This document shows positions 22,871 to 34,122 of a stretch of DNA of 64,000 bases, piece by piece. This stretch comes from Arthonia radiata (lineage: Eukaryota > Ascomycota > Arthoniomycetes > Arthoniales > Arthoniaceae). A program made the translations under genes and the position numbers. Position 1 is the stretch's first letter, and every line of letters begins with the position of its first letter. A model generated the notes under the pieces. That model ran no database searches, was not told the origin of the DNA, and saw only the letters and a list, made by a program, of their open reading frames with translations. Location of the stretch: NCBI GenBank assembly GCA_002989075.1, contig PSQN01000017.1:3045453-3109452 (forward strand), written 5' to 3'.

Positions 22871-23733
22871 ATGGCGATGAATCTTGTAGAAGCTAATGCT
22901 GCGCGGACAACGCCGCTGTCAACAACGATCGCCCCAGGATTGTCACCAACAGGGTCACCAGTAGTAGGTAACACCTCGTTTGTTCGGAAGATGCTAAAAC
23001 AATCCAGTCGGTGGCATTAATCACGGCAGCCAAAACCTTCGATGGTCCGATCCGCGGGTATAGTACTCCAGTAGTCGAGACAAGCTCTTCAACGGCACCA
23101 AATGCTTCGACACAGACCACAAGCATCGAGCATGAATCGGATCTCGGTGCGGTTGCTCCGCTGTCGACGAGCTCTTCAACAGCATCCAACGCTTCGACAG
23201 AGATCGCAAGCATCGAGCCTACATCGACCCCCGGTGCGGCTTCAGCGCTGTCGACAAGCCCACAGACCACCTTGTTGGGCGGCGCGGTTACAATGACACA
23301 AGTGATATACCAAAGTGTGTTTACACCAAGCAACACAAGTGGGGTCAATGCAAGCGAGCCTCCCGCGCAGCCGACTTCTCACCGTCTTGCCAGGGGTGCG
23401 ATTGCTGGCATTATAGTCGCAGCTATACTCAGCGTTCTCGCGCTCTTCTTTCTAGCATATCTTCTGCTTCGTAGACGAAGACGATGCATCGAACGCAAAG
23501 TCGTGGCGGCAGGCACAGGCCAAGTGAGGTACGAGAAACCCGAGTTGCCATCACATACGCCTTTGTGGAGGCAACTGCTCTGGAGACGAAAGACTGTCGC
23601 AGAGCTTCCGGCTCGCGATGAGACGACTATACGAAGCGAGCTGCCTGGAGACGTTAGAGAGCCGGCTGAGTTGTCAGCTGAGAAAGAAAGGACTGATCAG
23701 ACAATCTTTAGGAGTAAGACACTTGAGAGCTAG
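22871..23733 (+). CDS. Single-pass membrane protein, YEKPELP-tail family copy C
   Basis: Predicted exons are 22871-22967 and 23030-23733 (266 aa). The 62-bp intron (GTAACA...GGCAG, phase 1) removes an in-frame TAA. A Ser/Thr/Ala-rich ectodomain holds two imperfect ~29-residue repeats (SSSTAPNASTQ and SSSTASNASTE units). A membrane helix follows (AIAGIIVAAILSVLALFFLAYL, in the second half), then basic RRRRR and a tail with RYEKPELP and AELPARDETTIRSELPGD. The tail defines the local family. The chosen start gives no obvious signal peptide, so an exon further upstream is possible. Only the large second exon is firmly supported. Confidence 0.55.
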
Positions 23734-24319
23734 AAACGGGAGCTAGCGACTAGCCTACCAAATTAATATTATGCGTTTCTTAGATCGTCGAATAATCTTT
23801 CTACTCAACCCACGTTACAGTTCCTTTCCTACTCAGGCTTCTGGATCGAGATCAGTCGCAACTCTGCCATAACTGCCACTATCTCCCCCAGCGCCCTCCA
23901 CTTCCTTCGCCGGCTTGCTCTGCCCACCAAATCCTGCTCCGTTTTGAAGAAGTTGCGCCACAATCCCGGCTTCTGGCTGCGCCTGCAGACGCTCAAGAGC
24001 ATTCTCAAAAGAAGTTCGACGTGGCCATGATTCCCGACAGTATGGATCAAGTGCGGAGAGGAAGATCGAGGGGCTGGCGCGTAAGTGAGCCAGGTGGACG
24101 TCCCGAGCGTTGTCGCGTAATAGGCCGACTTAGGCGGGATGAGACTTGGTGTCTTCTATTTGTATAAATGCGCGAAAGCCACGTTCCGCTTTGACGCCTA
24201 GTCGTGACAGACGTTGAGTGCATATGAAGCGTAATTCTTCACTTGCCTACGTCTGCTCACCTTCTACATTGATCTGTCTTCTGTAATCAAAAGTTTCGTG
24301 AGCCATCCTTTGTGAAGCC
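23734..24319. other. Spacer after copy C
   Basis: It begins with a 20-bp string (23737-23756) repeated exactly after copy D at 25283-25302. A TATAAA box lies at 24163-24168, 157 bp upstream of the gene at 24320. No gene is supported in between. Confidence 0.45.
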
Positions 24320-24766
24320 ATGTTCCGTTCTTTGCTGCCGGCCAACAGTGCTGTTCTACGGCCCGACCCACAACCTGAATTCTGGCTCTTCGATTTTAGC
24401 AAAAGTGTTTGCGAACCCGAACCACATGTGCAGTGGATGAAGTGGATGGAGGATCTCAGCGAGCGCGAGAAGTGGCCTAAGGCTGTTGTCGAGTACACCT
24501 GGTACAAGCACCACCGCGCGGTGAAAGTCAAAGTTACAGGTGACGGCGCGACGATGGAAGAGAAGAACAAAAACATTAAGGGAGACCTGCAATGGCTGGA
24601 ACTGGCGGGTCTGAAGGTGTCTGATCATACACCCGGGATAACGCTGTGTATTGAGGCTCTTGGCAGCTATAGGAACAGGTTTGATGTGGTTCTGGTCCCA
24701 CAAAGGCCCGATCAGCTTCAGAAAATGAGCGTCGAGCAGTTGATGGTGAAGGCAGTTGCTAGGTAG
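24320..24766 (+). CDS. Uncharacterised 148-aa protein
   Basis: Single exon beginning MFRSLLPANSAVL, rich in Trp and charged residues (FWLFDFSK, QWMKWMEDLSEREKWPK, VVEYTWYKHHRAVKVKV). No signal peptide, membrane helix or known domain was recognised. The TATAAA at 24163-24168 fits a promoter. The aromatic-plus-basic layout vaguely recalls the broken frames at 17284 and 18288, but I do not claim homology. It is probably lineage-specific. Confidence 0.45.
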   Translation: MFRSLLPANSAVLRPDPQPEFWLFDFSKSVCEPEPHVQWMKWMEDLSEREKWPKAVVEYTWYKHHRAVKVKVTGDGATMEEKNKNIKGDLQWLELAGLKVSDHTPGITLCIEALGSYRNRFDVVLVPQRPDQLQKMSVEQLMVKAVAR

Positions 24767-25075
24767 ATGTGCCAGACGTGCGAAAGGCCGCCCTCACTAC
24801 GTAGAGAGAGCAATACCGGTCTGGGTGAGATCACATCGTAGGCCGCTAGAAATGGTCACATGGAGGAAGTCGGAGGGCAATGAGGCCACAGAGGGTTGAC
24901 GAAAGATGGGAATCACATGTATCAAGCATGATCCCAATCGCTCAGGGGGAAGACTTCTTTGCATGAGTTGTTGCTCAGAGACCCCTGAGTATACCTTTCC
25001 GGAGTAAGCGCGCCAATGATCACTCCTTTTAAAAGCACATTACTGCATACGCGGACCGAAGCTCGCAGCAACAGA

Positions 25076-25206
25076 CACAGGTACGAGAAGGCCGAGTTGC
25101 CTGCACCAACGCCTATCGCGGCGCTTCCGGCCCGAAACGAGACAAGGCGAGACAAGGCGAGACGACTGTTCGAAGTGAGCTGCCTAGATGTGAGGAGCCA
25201 GCGTAG
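25076..25206 (+). pseudogene. Fragment of YEKPELP-tail family, copy D
   Basis: Only the cytoplasmic-tail portion remains: RYEKAELPAPTPIAALPARNET, then in a shifted frame TTVRSELPRCEEPA. Compared with copy C (ELPARDETTIRSELPGD), a 20-bp insertion made of two 10-bp units (25144-25163) breaks the frame in the middle of the conserved motif. No ectodomain or membrane helix was found upstream. The exact 20-bp string after copy C recurs here at 25283-25302, which indicates a segmental duplication that included 3' flanking DNA. Confidence 0.55.
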
Positions 25207-25412
25207 TCATTAGCGGAGAGAGGAGGGATTAGGTTGTTCAATGTTCAAGCCACCTTTGAACAGACAAGAACCATGCTAACATCGGGAGCTAGCGACTAGC
25301 CTCCCAGACTCTGTCTTGAATGCAGAATGATCTTTCCATTTCACGTCAAATTAGAGTTATTCAGCTCATTTCTTCCTCAGCCTCTTTGCGTGCGATTAGT
25401 CGCATACACGCC

Positions 25413-26264
25413 ATGACACTCACCATCTCTTCCTCGACCCTCCGCTTCCTCCGCCAACTCGCCCACCCCAACCCAGCGCTCTCCCAATCGCGCCTCCTCA
25501 TCACGACTACCCGCCTCCGCTCCGGCCACTCTAAATGGGCCACAATCAAACACGACAAAGCGCGCGCTGACAACCGCAAGAATAAAACGCGCAACCTCCT
25601 CGCGCGCGACATCGTAAACGTCACACGCCTCTTCGGCGCAGACCCGCGCTTCAATCCTAAGCTCTCTGCCACGATCGCTGCGGCAAAGACAGCGGGCATG
25701 AGCAAAGCAACGATCGACAGCGCGGTGCTGAGAGGACAGGGCAAGAGTGCGAGTGGGGCGCCGCTGGAGGGTCTGGTAGTGGAAGCGATGTACGGAAGGG
25801 AGAAACCGGTGGCGATGATTGTGGAGGCGGATGTGGAGAGTAAGGCTATGGCGCTGCAGGAGATACGGAATGTGTTGAAGAAGGAGGGCGCGGTGCAGAC
25901 GCCTACTTCGTTTTTATTTGATCGGAGAGGCCGGGTGACGTTGGCGCGGCGGGAAGCTGGGGAGGAGTTGGGTGTGGATGAGGTGATGGAGAGTGTGATT
26001 GATGTGGAGGGCGTGGTGGATGTGAAAGAAGATGAAGATGGACGAGTGGTGGTGGACACGGTGCCAGATGCGTTGAAAGCTGTGGAGAGGGCTGTGGTGG
26101 AGCGAATGAGTGTTGTGGTTGAGAGGGTGGAATACGTGTGGGATGCTAATGGTGAGACAGTTGTGAAGGGTTTGGATGGGGAAGCGGGGGACGGACTTGA
26201 AGTGTTGACGGACAAGTTAGAGGAGTATCCGGGGGTGCAAAAGGTGTGGACGAACGTTGCATGA
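25413..26264 (+). CDS. Mitochondrial TACO1 / YebC-family translation factor
   Basis: YebC/PmpR (DUF28) family protein, 283 aa from Met 25413. Eukaryotic members act in mitochondria, where human TACO1 supports COX1 translation. The N-terminus is basic, hydroxylated and lacks acids (MTLTISSSTLRFLRQLAH), like a matrix-targeting peptide. The family signature SGHSKWATIKHDKARADNRK starts the conserved core, followed by GMSKATIDSAVLRGQGK and YGREKPVAMIVEADVESKA. An in-frame upstream Met at 25320 would put 31 extra residues before the presequence; I prefer 25413. It is convergent with the MMTAG2-like gene. Confidence 0.9.
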   Translation: MTLTISSSTLRFLRQLAHPNPALSQSRLLITTTRLRSGHSKWATIKHDKARADNRKNKTRNLLARDIVNVTRLFGADPRFNPKLSATIAAAKTAGMSKATIDSAVLRGQGKSASGAPLEGLVVEAMYGREKPVAMIVEADVESKAMALQEIRNVLKKEGAVQTPTSFLFDRRGRVTLARREAGEELGVDEVMESVIDVEGVVDVKEDEDGRVVVDTVPDALKAVERAVVERMSVVVERVEYVWDANGETVVKGLDGEAGDGLEVLTDKLEEYPGVQKVWTNVA

Positions 26265-26442
26265 GTGATACCCATTTGATTTACGCATAGCGTGGGCTAA
26301 GGTAAAGGTATGATACAATATCGAAGCATTTCCAGGTAGTACCTTACCGGCTCGTTGATCGATTCAAACCTCGAACATTCGGACCTCCAACGCCACGCTG
26401 AATGTCATAAAGAGTTGTAACCCGCAGATTGGAGATGAGAGC

Positions 26443-27288
26443 TCACCGCCGGTGTCTCGGTGACCGCGAACGCTTGCGATTGCGCGGTGATCCGGATCGG
26501 CTGCGTTCTCTGCTGCGTCTGAGGTCGCTGTAGCGGTCGTGCCGTCGTTCGTGATAGTCATCGTGGTACGCCGGCTGCCGTGGTCTCCGCTCTTCCCGGT
26601 GGCGCTCCCGGCTTCGACTGCGATATCTTCTTCTGTCTCTATCCGGCGACCTCGACCGACCATACGATCGCCGGCGGTGATGCTTGTGTCTTCCCTCTCG
26701 ATCTTCATCCCGCTCGTCTCCTCGATCACGGTCGTGATGCCGTCGGCGGCGGTGTTCACGCGATCTCCTTCTTTCCCGCCGCTTGTCCTTTTCACGACGG
26801 GGTCTGTCCGCGCCAGTGCCCTCCATTGTTTCTTCGTTGTCATAGCTGTTGCCAGCACCGCCGAACCCACCGTAGCCCAGACCTTTCCCGCCCGCCGTCT
26901 CTTCATCACCACCCTCAGCCACGCTCTCTTTCAACGCCTTCTGCACATTGTTTGACGTACCGACAGGCGCCGCATTAGCTCCTGTCGCGTCTCCATCTTC
27001 TGCGCGCGGCGGAACATCATACCCAAGTGCCCGCGCCATCGCGTCTTCCTCTTGCTGCTTAATCTTCTTGATCTCCTCGCGCCGCTTCTCAGCCTCACTC
27101 TTGCCGCCGTCATCTTTCTCCCTGCTGTACCAGTGCAAATCTTTGTTTTTCTGCCAGCGTCCAACCGGCGCCATAAGCGAATGGCCCAGGTAGTTCTCGC
27201 GCTGCGCGTCATTTTTGACGTCGTCCCAGGTGAAGTTGGCGCGCCCGCCGCGTGAACCTTCCTTTCTCACCGTCTGTAACAGATCCAT
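26443..27288 (-). CDS. MMTAG2-domain, RS-rich protein
   Basis: 281 aa. The N-terminal ~75 residues match the multiple-myeloma-tumour-associated protein 2 (MMtag) domain: GGRANFTWDDVKNDAQRENY, then LGHSLMAPVGRWQKNKDLHWY. A Lys/Glu helix (about 62-83) follows. The C-terminal half is a low-complexity Arg/Asp/Ser/His region with many SR/RS and RSRSR blocks, typical of nuclear pre-mRNA-processing factors. The exact role is unknown, and nuclear location is inferred. It is divergent from LAA1 with 247 bp between start codons. Confidence 0.85.
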   Translation of the reverse strand: MDLLQTVRKEGSRGGRANFTWDDVKNDAQRENYLGHSLMAPVGRWQKNKDLHWYSREKDDGGKSEAEKRREEIKKIKQQEEDAMARALGYDVPPRAEDGDATGANAAPVGTSNNVQKALKESVAEGGDEETAGGKGLGYGGFGGAGNSYDNEETMEGTGADRPRREKDKRRERRRSREHRRRRHHDRDRGDERDEDREGRHKHHRRRSYGRSRSPDRDRRRYRSRSRERHREERRPRQPAYHDDYHERRHDRYSDLRRSRERSRSGSPRNRKRSRSPRHRR

Positions 27289-27535
27289 GATCGCTGCTCG
27301 TCGAATATGGTGGTTGGAAGTAAAGGGAATCTAAGAGACTGAGAATACTTGCGGACTGCTGGACTGCTAAATCCCGGCTATCTCCGAATTTCATCTCGAG
27401 GGCTCTGCCAAACGTCCATTCTATACAGGTATTGAATAGCCTCACCTTAGCTTCCGTTGTGTCAGGAGAAGGGCTGTGAACGTATGATTGGCCGACTAAT
27501 GTAGGAAACGCGTTGAACAACGAGTTGGAGCAGCC
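27289..27535. promoter_or_regulatory. Shared MMTAG2-like / LAA1 divergent promoter
   Basis: 247 bp between two divergent start codons must serve both genes. It lacks a clear TATA box. Its limits are defined only by the two ORFs. Confidence 0.45.
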
Positions 27536-30500
27536 ATGGCACAAGAAGACGCGTCGAAAGAGAAGCACACGAGCCCGCAGTTGGACGTCGAGAAACTCCA
27601 TTCACTTCCCTCTGAGCAGCAGGATCTGTACCTTCTCACATTCACCTCAGAGCTAGCTCGGCATGTCTCCAGTCTCGATGCAGACACCGCCACTGCTCTG
27701 CAACTACCCGTTAAGAACGAGGTGTTCAAGATCATAGAGCTCTCCTCCCCTTCGCCTACAAGGGTGATACGGAACAACCTAGGCCAATGTTTGGCGGGCG
27801 TGCTAAGCAAAGGCGACCGCAAGATCCTATTTGAGACTGTCAATCAGCTCGTTGAGCTCGTAAACGCTACCAAGGGACCGAAGGACAGCGCCAACAGGCT
27901 CGCAGCAGTTCACTGTCTGGGCGTGGTCTTTGAGACAGCTGGAGACAGCGCAATCAGTACCGCACCATTGGCAACGACAACACTGCTGCGTACTATCAAA
28001 GGGGCTGCAAATCACGCCGGCTTTCGCGCGGCTATCCTCAAGGCGTTGGGAAGGATATTGAAGGGCGTGAACAAGTCAGCGGACGACCAGCTGTCTCGGG
28101 ACGTTTTGAAACAAGCAAGACAGATAGCGACGAACGACAAAGCTCTGCTTGTTCAAGCGAGCGCGTGCTGGTGTCTTGAGCAGCTGCATGTGCATACGCC
28201 GTATTTCGACAATTACAGCGACTTCGACAAGCTTCAGCAGGTGGTATGGAGGGCACTTGACAGCCCGTCACCATCTGTCAGACGATCCGCATCATCGTGT
28301 CTCAGTGCTATCTACGTCAAACACTACTCAAAATCCGGCGCTACGTTGGCTGCAAAGCCGAAGAAGTCGAAGAAGGCCAAGAATACTACGCAGGAAGATG
28401 GCGAGGATGGTGTCCCCGAGCGCGCTTCTTCACCAGCGCCGCAAATACCTCTGATGTCGTTTACAGTTACCGGTATCTTGCGTCAACTGATTGCACAGTA
28501 TTGCAAACCTGCGACCTCGAATAGAGGCAGGGCAGGTGTTGTGCTAACTCTCATCAAGACTTTGCGAAAGCTAGGAGAAACGTTTGTGGAAGAGGAATAC
28601 GCAGTGATTGCCACACAGCTGTTCAATGACCTTTTGAGCTCACAAGCAATCATCCACAATCGCTACAGGCTGCTTATCTCGCGCAAATTTGTTGGCATTG
28701 TATTGAGCGAGGTCATTGGCAAGAAGCTGCTTGGCGAGTCTTCGCAGATCAGCGCGGTCAGGTTTCTCGTCACCGGCATACTTAAAGGCTACCCTCAAGC
28801 TGAGGTCAAAGAGAGGCCTGAGCCTGGCAAACATGTCTTGATCGGGGCACTTGATGCCCTAACTGCACTCATCGAGTGTCTCCAATCAGCTACCTATGCT
28901 ATGGCTGACCAGTGTAGAGAGGCTCTTCTACAGGTCCTTGAGCATCCAAGTTACTCAGTCCAAGTTCATGCTTCTCGATGTCTTAAAGCTTTCGTGCTGG
29001 CATGTCCTTCGCAGCTGTTACCTTGTGTGACAATATGTATGAATAGTGTAAACAGGGAGATCGGTCAGCTCAGTGGGCCTCGGAAATCTCCACGCAGGTG
29101 TCTCGGTCTTGCGCTTGGGCTAGCAGCCGCAGTGAGTACGGCGGCTGAGCAGCCTTTGTACGGATCGGTCGAGGTATACGCACGTACCTTGTCTCAAGCA
29201 ACATCAATCTTGAAGTCGAGCAGTGGCGTGGACATTCGAATCTCAAGCATCCAAATTCAGGTTGCATGGATCATGATTGGAGGGCTTATGTCACTGGGTC
29301 CGAACTTTGTCAAAGTACATCTCAATCAGCTTTTGTTGCTCTGGCGAAACGCTTTGCCGAAGCCCCTACCCGGTGACAACATGGGTCAGAGGACACCCAT
29401 CGAACTAACATTTCTAGCTCACGTGAAGGAGTGCGCTCTAAGCTGCATTGCCGCATTTCTGACTTCAAATCAGCGATTGTTGACCGTCGACGTAGCTAAG
29501 CGTATCGCAGTCATGCTCACAAACACGACAGACTTCTTGAATAGCCTCCCCGCCCGCAAGATATCAGACGACCCCGAAAGACGACTGAATTTCTCATTGC
29601 AGCTGCACGATTTTGATCTTATGATCCGACGGAGGGTGTTTGAATGTTCTGCCCAGCTGCTCGACTTGAGCTCTGCAGAAGCACATCATGAGGTATTGCA
29701 TTCAAATATACTATCTCTGGCAACATCGTGTCTCACAGAGCCCGACAACATGGTCTCGACATCATTGAGCTCATCAATTGCATCCTCATCAGGTTCCGCT
29801 GACGCTCTATGGGAGATTGGCGACAACTCAGGCTTTGGCATTACCAGTCTTATCCGAGGACTCAATAACCCACTACATGCGCATGGGTTCAGCCTTGATA
29901 TTGACATCAACAAGCAAAGATCGAGTCTCGAGGAGAGTCTGGATTATCTGGTGAGTGCCAACACCTCATTCGAAGGGCTGTGGCGACTGACCAGAAGACA
30001 GATCCGCACCCCTGTGTGTGACGCATTAGAGCATGATGCTCTACGGCTTTACGTGTCCCGGAAATCTGATATGCCTCCACCACCAACTGGAACCGGTGCC
30101 ATTGACGCCGCAATCCGAATTTTTGCAACGAGCTTGCCTCTGCAGAGCGCGAGGGTTCAGCAAGGTGCTCTTGAACAAATATGGAGCCAACTTTCGCGAA
30201 GTTTTAGCCAGCAAACTACCGCAAGAGATGTTGCACTGTTCGTGAATGTCAGCTGTGCTCTCCTGGACGCACTGGTAGCATCTCATCGAGGGCCGGCCGG
30301 CGTGCATGCAATACGATCGACAGATGATGAAAAGTCTTATCAAGAGCTCCTTCACGTAAGTCGTACTAATCGCAACTCCTATGATGTTGTTGCTGACCGC
30401 GCCAGAAATTCTTATTGCAAACGGACCTTGCTGTCCGACGTCTTGCAGCGCAAGCTATCGGGCGATTATGCAAAGTCTCGGGCAGCGACTTTACGAGTAA

Positions 30501-33500
30501 AGAGATTGGCTGGTTGGTGGATACGATAATTAACAATCGAGATCCAAATGTTCGATCCGGGTGTGCCATGGCCCTGGGTTCCATCAACTCCGAGCTGGGT
30601 GGGATGGCTGCAGGCTTGCATATGAAAAACATACTGGGAATCTTGACTTCTCTTGCCAGCGACTCTTACCCAACCGTACACTTCTGGGCCCTAGATGGCT
30701 TGTCCAAGGTCGCAGACGCAACAGGCCTTGCTTTTTCTCCGTTCGTGTCGAGTACGCTGGGTATGCTTGCCCAGCTGTACGTTTCTGAAATGCACGCCGA
30801 AGAATGCGCTTCAACAGCATCGTCGAACATGGAGTTCGATATGCCCTCTCTGACGGCCATTGCTCGATCCATTGATTCCATGATCAACGTGTTGGGACCT
30901 GACCTACAGGAGAACGCGAAGACTCGCAACATGATACTGACACTCACATACCAATTCCAAACAGAATCGTCACCACTTGTCGCATCTGAGAGCCTGAAAT
31001 GCCTCGAAAATCTGTCGATGTACGCGCCTGGTCACATTAGCTTCACCCCTTATATTCGCCAATTGCAATCGAAACTTGACTCCGACGATCCCAACGTACT
31101 TCAAGCGGCGCTGACGGGCTTGTACAACGCTATGAAAAGAGGCGCCGAAGAGGTCATTGCAAACGCAGAACCCCAATTGGAGGAACAGCTGTGGATGGTG
31201 CTGCATGACGCTTACGGTAAGGGAATCGCCAGAGACCTGATCAGTGACTGGGTACATCAGAGCGGCATCAGCCACATCCATCTCTGGGTTCATCGTATTC
31301 AAGGCATCTTGACCAAGACCAAGGCTCAAAAGATTGCTCTTGCGGGCACGAAGCCAAAGAAAGCAGACACCGAGCCGGATCTGCAGGACGAAGAGGCTGC
31401 AGGATTTGCTGCTGCTGCCTCCCAAACGGCGAAAGATGACCCAGATAAGCCTTCCGAAGCTGCTCAGGAACTACTGAGGTGGCAGGTCCGCAACACAGCT
31501 ATGGAAGCCTTAAATGACATATTGTCTGGTATCGCTAAGGAAGCGGCGATGGATGACGACGCAAGCAACATAGAAGTTTTACAATCGCGGATTGCAGATA
31601 TGATCAAGATCGCATTTTCGGCATCCACAGCTGGCGTGGTTGAGATCAGAGTGCAGGGCATTCAAATCTTGGGAAGCATTTTGGAGATCTTTGGGCGCGT
31701 GCCAGATCCGGATTTTCCAGAGGCAACGCTCCTCGAACAGTATCAAGCTCAGATCAGTTCAGCCTTGACACCTGCCTTCGCAGCGGACTCTTCGCCAACT
31801 CTTGCGGCAGAGGCTATCGGCGTGTGCGCTGCGTTCATCTCGACTGGCATCGTAACCAACGTTGACCGTATGGGAAGGATACTAAGGCTACTCGTATCTG
31901 CTCTTGACGACTTCTCGCAGGAGGCTGAGTCGTTGAGCATTGGTGATCTGAAAGGTTTGAGCTCGAATGCGCAAGTGATGGTGCGCCTTGCTACCTTCTC
32001 AGCCTGGGCAGAGCTGCAAATCGCTAGCCACGAGCAAACATATCTCAAGGATATCCTACAACCTCACCTCGCTAAGTTGGCACCCCTCTGGTTGTCATCG
32101 CTTCGGGATTATGCGAAGCTGAAGTTCGAGCCCGATATCTCGGCTGCTGCTTCTACAGGTGCTCTAGGTGGGGGCCTGGAGGTCATTTACTCGTCCTTGA
32201 ATCGAGAAACGTTGCTCACATTCTACCAAGCCTGCTGGCTGAACATGGTGGACGCCATCGCCAGTCTGATTGACGAGGATAGCGAGCTCGTTTTCGACGC
32301 CCTTGATGAGAAGAGCACCTCAAACAAGCAGAATGGCGACGATGTTGGGAAGGGTCAAGATATCAACTATCGAGACGAGCCCGTGGCATTCTTTTTTGTG
32401 CTCTTTGGCATATCCTTCGAAGCGCTGTTGGCTAAGCAAACCGAAGAGCCAGCGGTAGTCTCGAAACGCAACCTCGATATTTTAGGAGCGCTCAGAAAGA
32501 TTGTCAGCCCTACTGTGGCGGGCATGGCAATTTATCAAGACGCCATCTTCTCCGAGACTATGGATACGCTAGCCCGGATGGCCCTGACGGAAGGCATTGA
32601 GGTACAGACGGTCATCACGGGCATCGCACGCGATCTCTGTGTCAACCATCCGTCTGCACGCCGCGAGTAAGTTTGAGGGAATCCCAGCCAAGGGAACGGA
32701 CTGACTTTGAATCCAGGACCGCCGAAGAAGAGGAGTCGCACCTCTCCGACGACATCGACCAGCTATTTGAACTCACACGCATCATCGTCTTGGTCTTGTC
32801 TCGCTACATTCCGAACCTGTCTGAAACGCCTTCATCGACACGCGCGAACTTCCCATCTGAAACCATCACACTTATCATGCTAGCTTTGACCGCGCTTGTG
32901 GACTCAGCTTCTGTGTTCCCCTCCGTCATCAAATCCGATCTACACGCTTGCATCCTTCATGTGTTCAGCAGCATTCTCACAGCACCTGCCTGCCAGGAGT
33001 CATTGGTGCCGAACGCCTTACCCATCTTCCGCCGCTTCATTCAAAGCCTTAGCCGTGTCGCTGCAAGCACGGAAACGACGTCTCAGCTCAGAACGATGCT
33101 GCGCGGCGTAACGGCCGTCATCAAGAACGCACAGAAGCGTGAGATGGACGCTGCCGTTGCAGCCGAGAAGAACAGTCTGCTCGCCGGCACGATCTTGCTG
33201 ACCAGCGCGGCTAAAGTTCTACCAATAGATGACAAGCTGATCGCCAAGTTTGTCCATGAGGTTGCTGAATGTCTTGAAAGCGCTATGACGACAAAGGTTG
33301 CTGCGGGTCTCTCAAGATCGCTGCTATTGTTGCCAACAGCTGGTGCACAGGGTGGCAGGAGCGCGAACGCAACCGAGGCGAGAATATCAAGCATGCTCCT
33401 ACCAAGGCTCATCGGCTTCCTTGTGGAGCCGAGCGAGATCGATGGCACGGATGAGGCGCGTACGACTGTTGCCGGCGTCTTACTGTCGTTCGTACTCGTG

Positions 33501-33803
33501 CTTCCCGATCAGTCCACAAAGACCACAGCGGCAGGCGCCATCATACCCGCACTGCTGCAACGAGCCAGGCAAGAGGGCGAAAAGGTATGGCAAGATACAA
33601 GCAGTCGCTTGCTTGAGCTAGCAAGGAGAGAGGCAAAAGTCTTCAGGACCATCATCGCGAGTATGGAACCCACCGAGAAGTCTTTCGTCGAGGAAGTGCT
33701 CAGACGAGGCGGCGGCGTCGGCATGAATGCGAACGGCGCGGACGCGAGAGTTGATGCGAAGGAGGAGGCTGCGCCTACCATTGCGTTGAAGATGGACTTC
33801 TGA
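27536..33803 (+). CDS. LAA1: LAA1 / HEATR5-family HEAT-repeat protein
   Basis: Very large alpha-solenoid of 2,055 aa. The family (yeast Laa1, animal HEATR5) binds clathrin adaptor AP-1 and supports trans-Golgi/endosome sorting. Exons are 27536-30355, 30406-32666 and 32717-33803. Both introns are 50 bp (GTAAGT donors, CCAG acceptors) in phases 0 and 2, and both joins restore HEAT-type helices (KFLLQTDLAVRRLAAQAIGR; RETAEEEESHL). HEAT character is visible throughout, for example DPNVRSGCAMALGSI and DDPNVLQAALTGLYNAM. The N-terminus (LPSEQQDLYLLTFTSELARH) is characteristic of the family. There are Lys-rich unstructured inserts near residues 270-290 and 1245-1275. Length matches Laa1 (about 2,000 aa). 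Confidence 0.9.
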
Positions 33804-34122
33804 TGTTGAGATCAATGTTCGGACGCTCAATTTCAAACAATCGCTAGACGGCCTGTAAAGGCGATGAACCAGCGCAGCACCGCATGCACGGCAAGCCGGT
33901 AATAATCGGACGCGCAAAACCAAGACTGCACTGTCGTGACTGTGATAACTTGTATTGACAAATTCACCAAAACGCCATGTACATATCCAACGACAACCCA
34001 GCAGGTCGATAGCCGCTCCACGACAGCCCCAGCATTATCCCACCTCTAAATCTCCTCATTCCAGCGCTTCAACACCCAACTCCTCACCAACCGCACTCAT
34101 CCCAAATCCCTAATGCAAAGCC
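33804..34122. other. Convergent 3' spacer
   Basis: 319 bp between the stop codons of LAA1 (plus) and the minus-strand gene at 34123. No feature beyond the presumed 3' UTRs. Confidence 0.45.
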
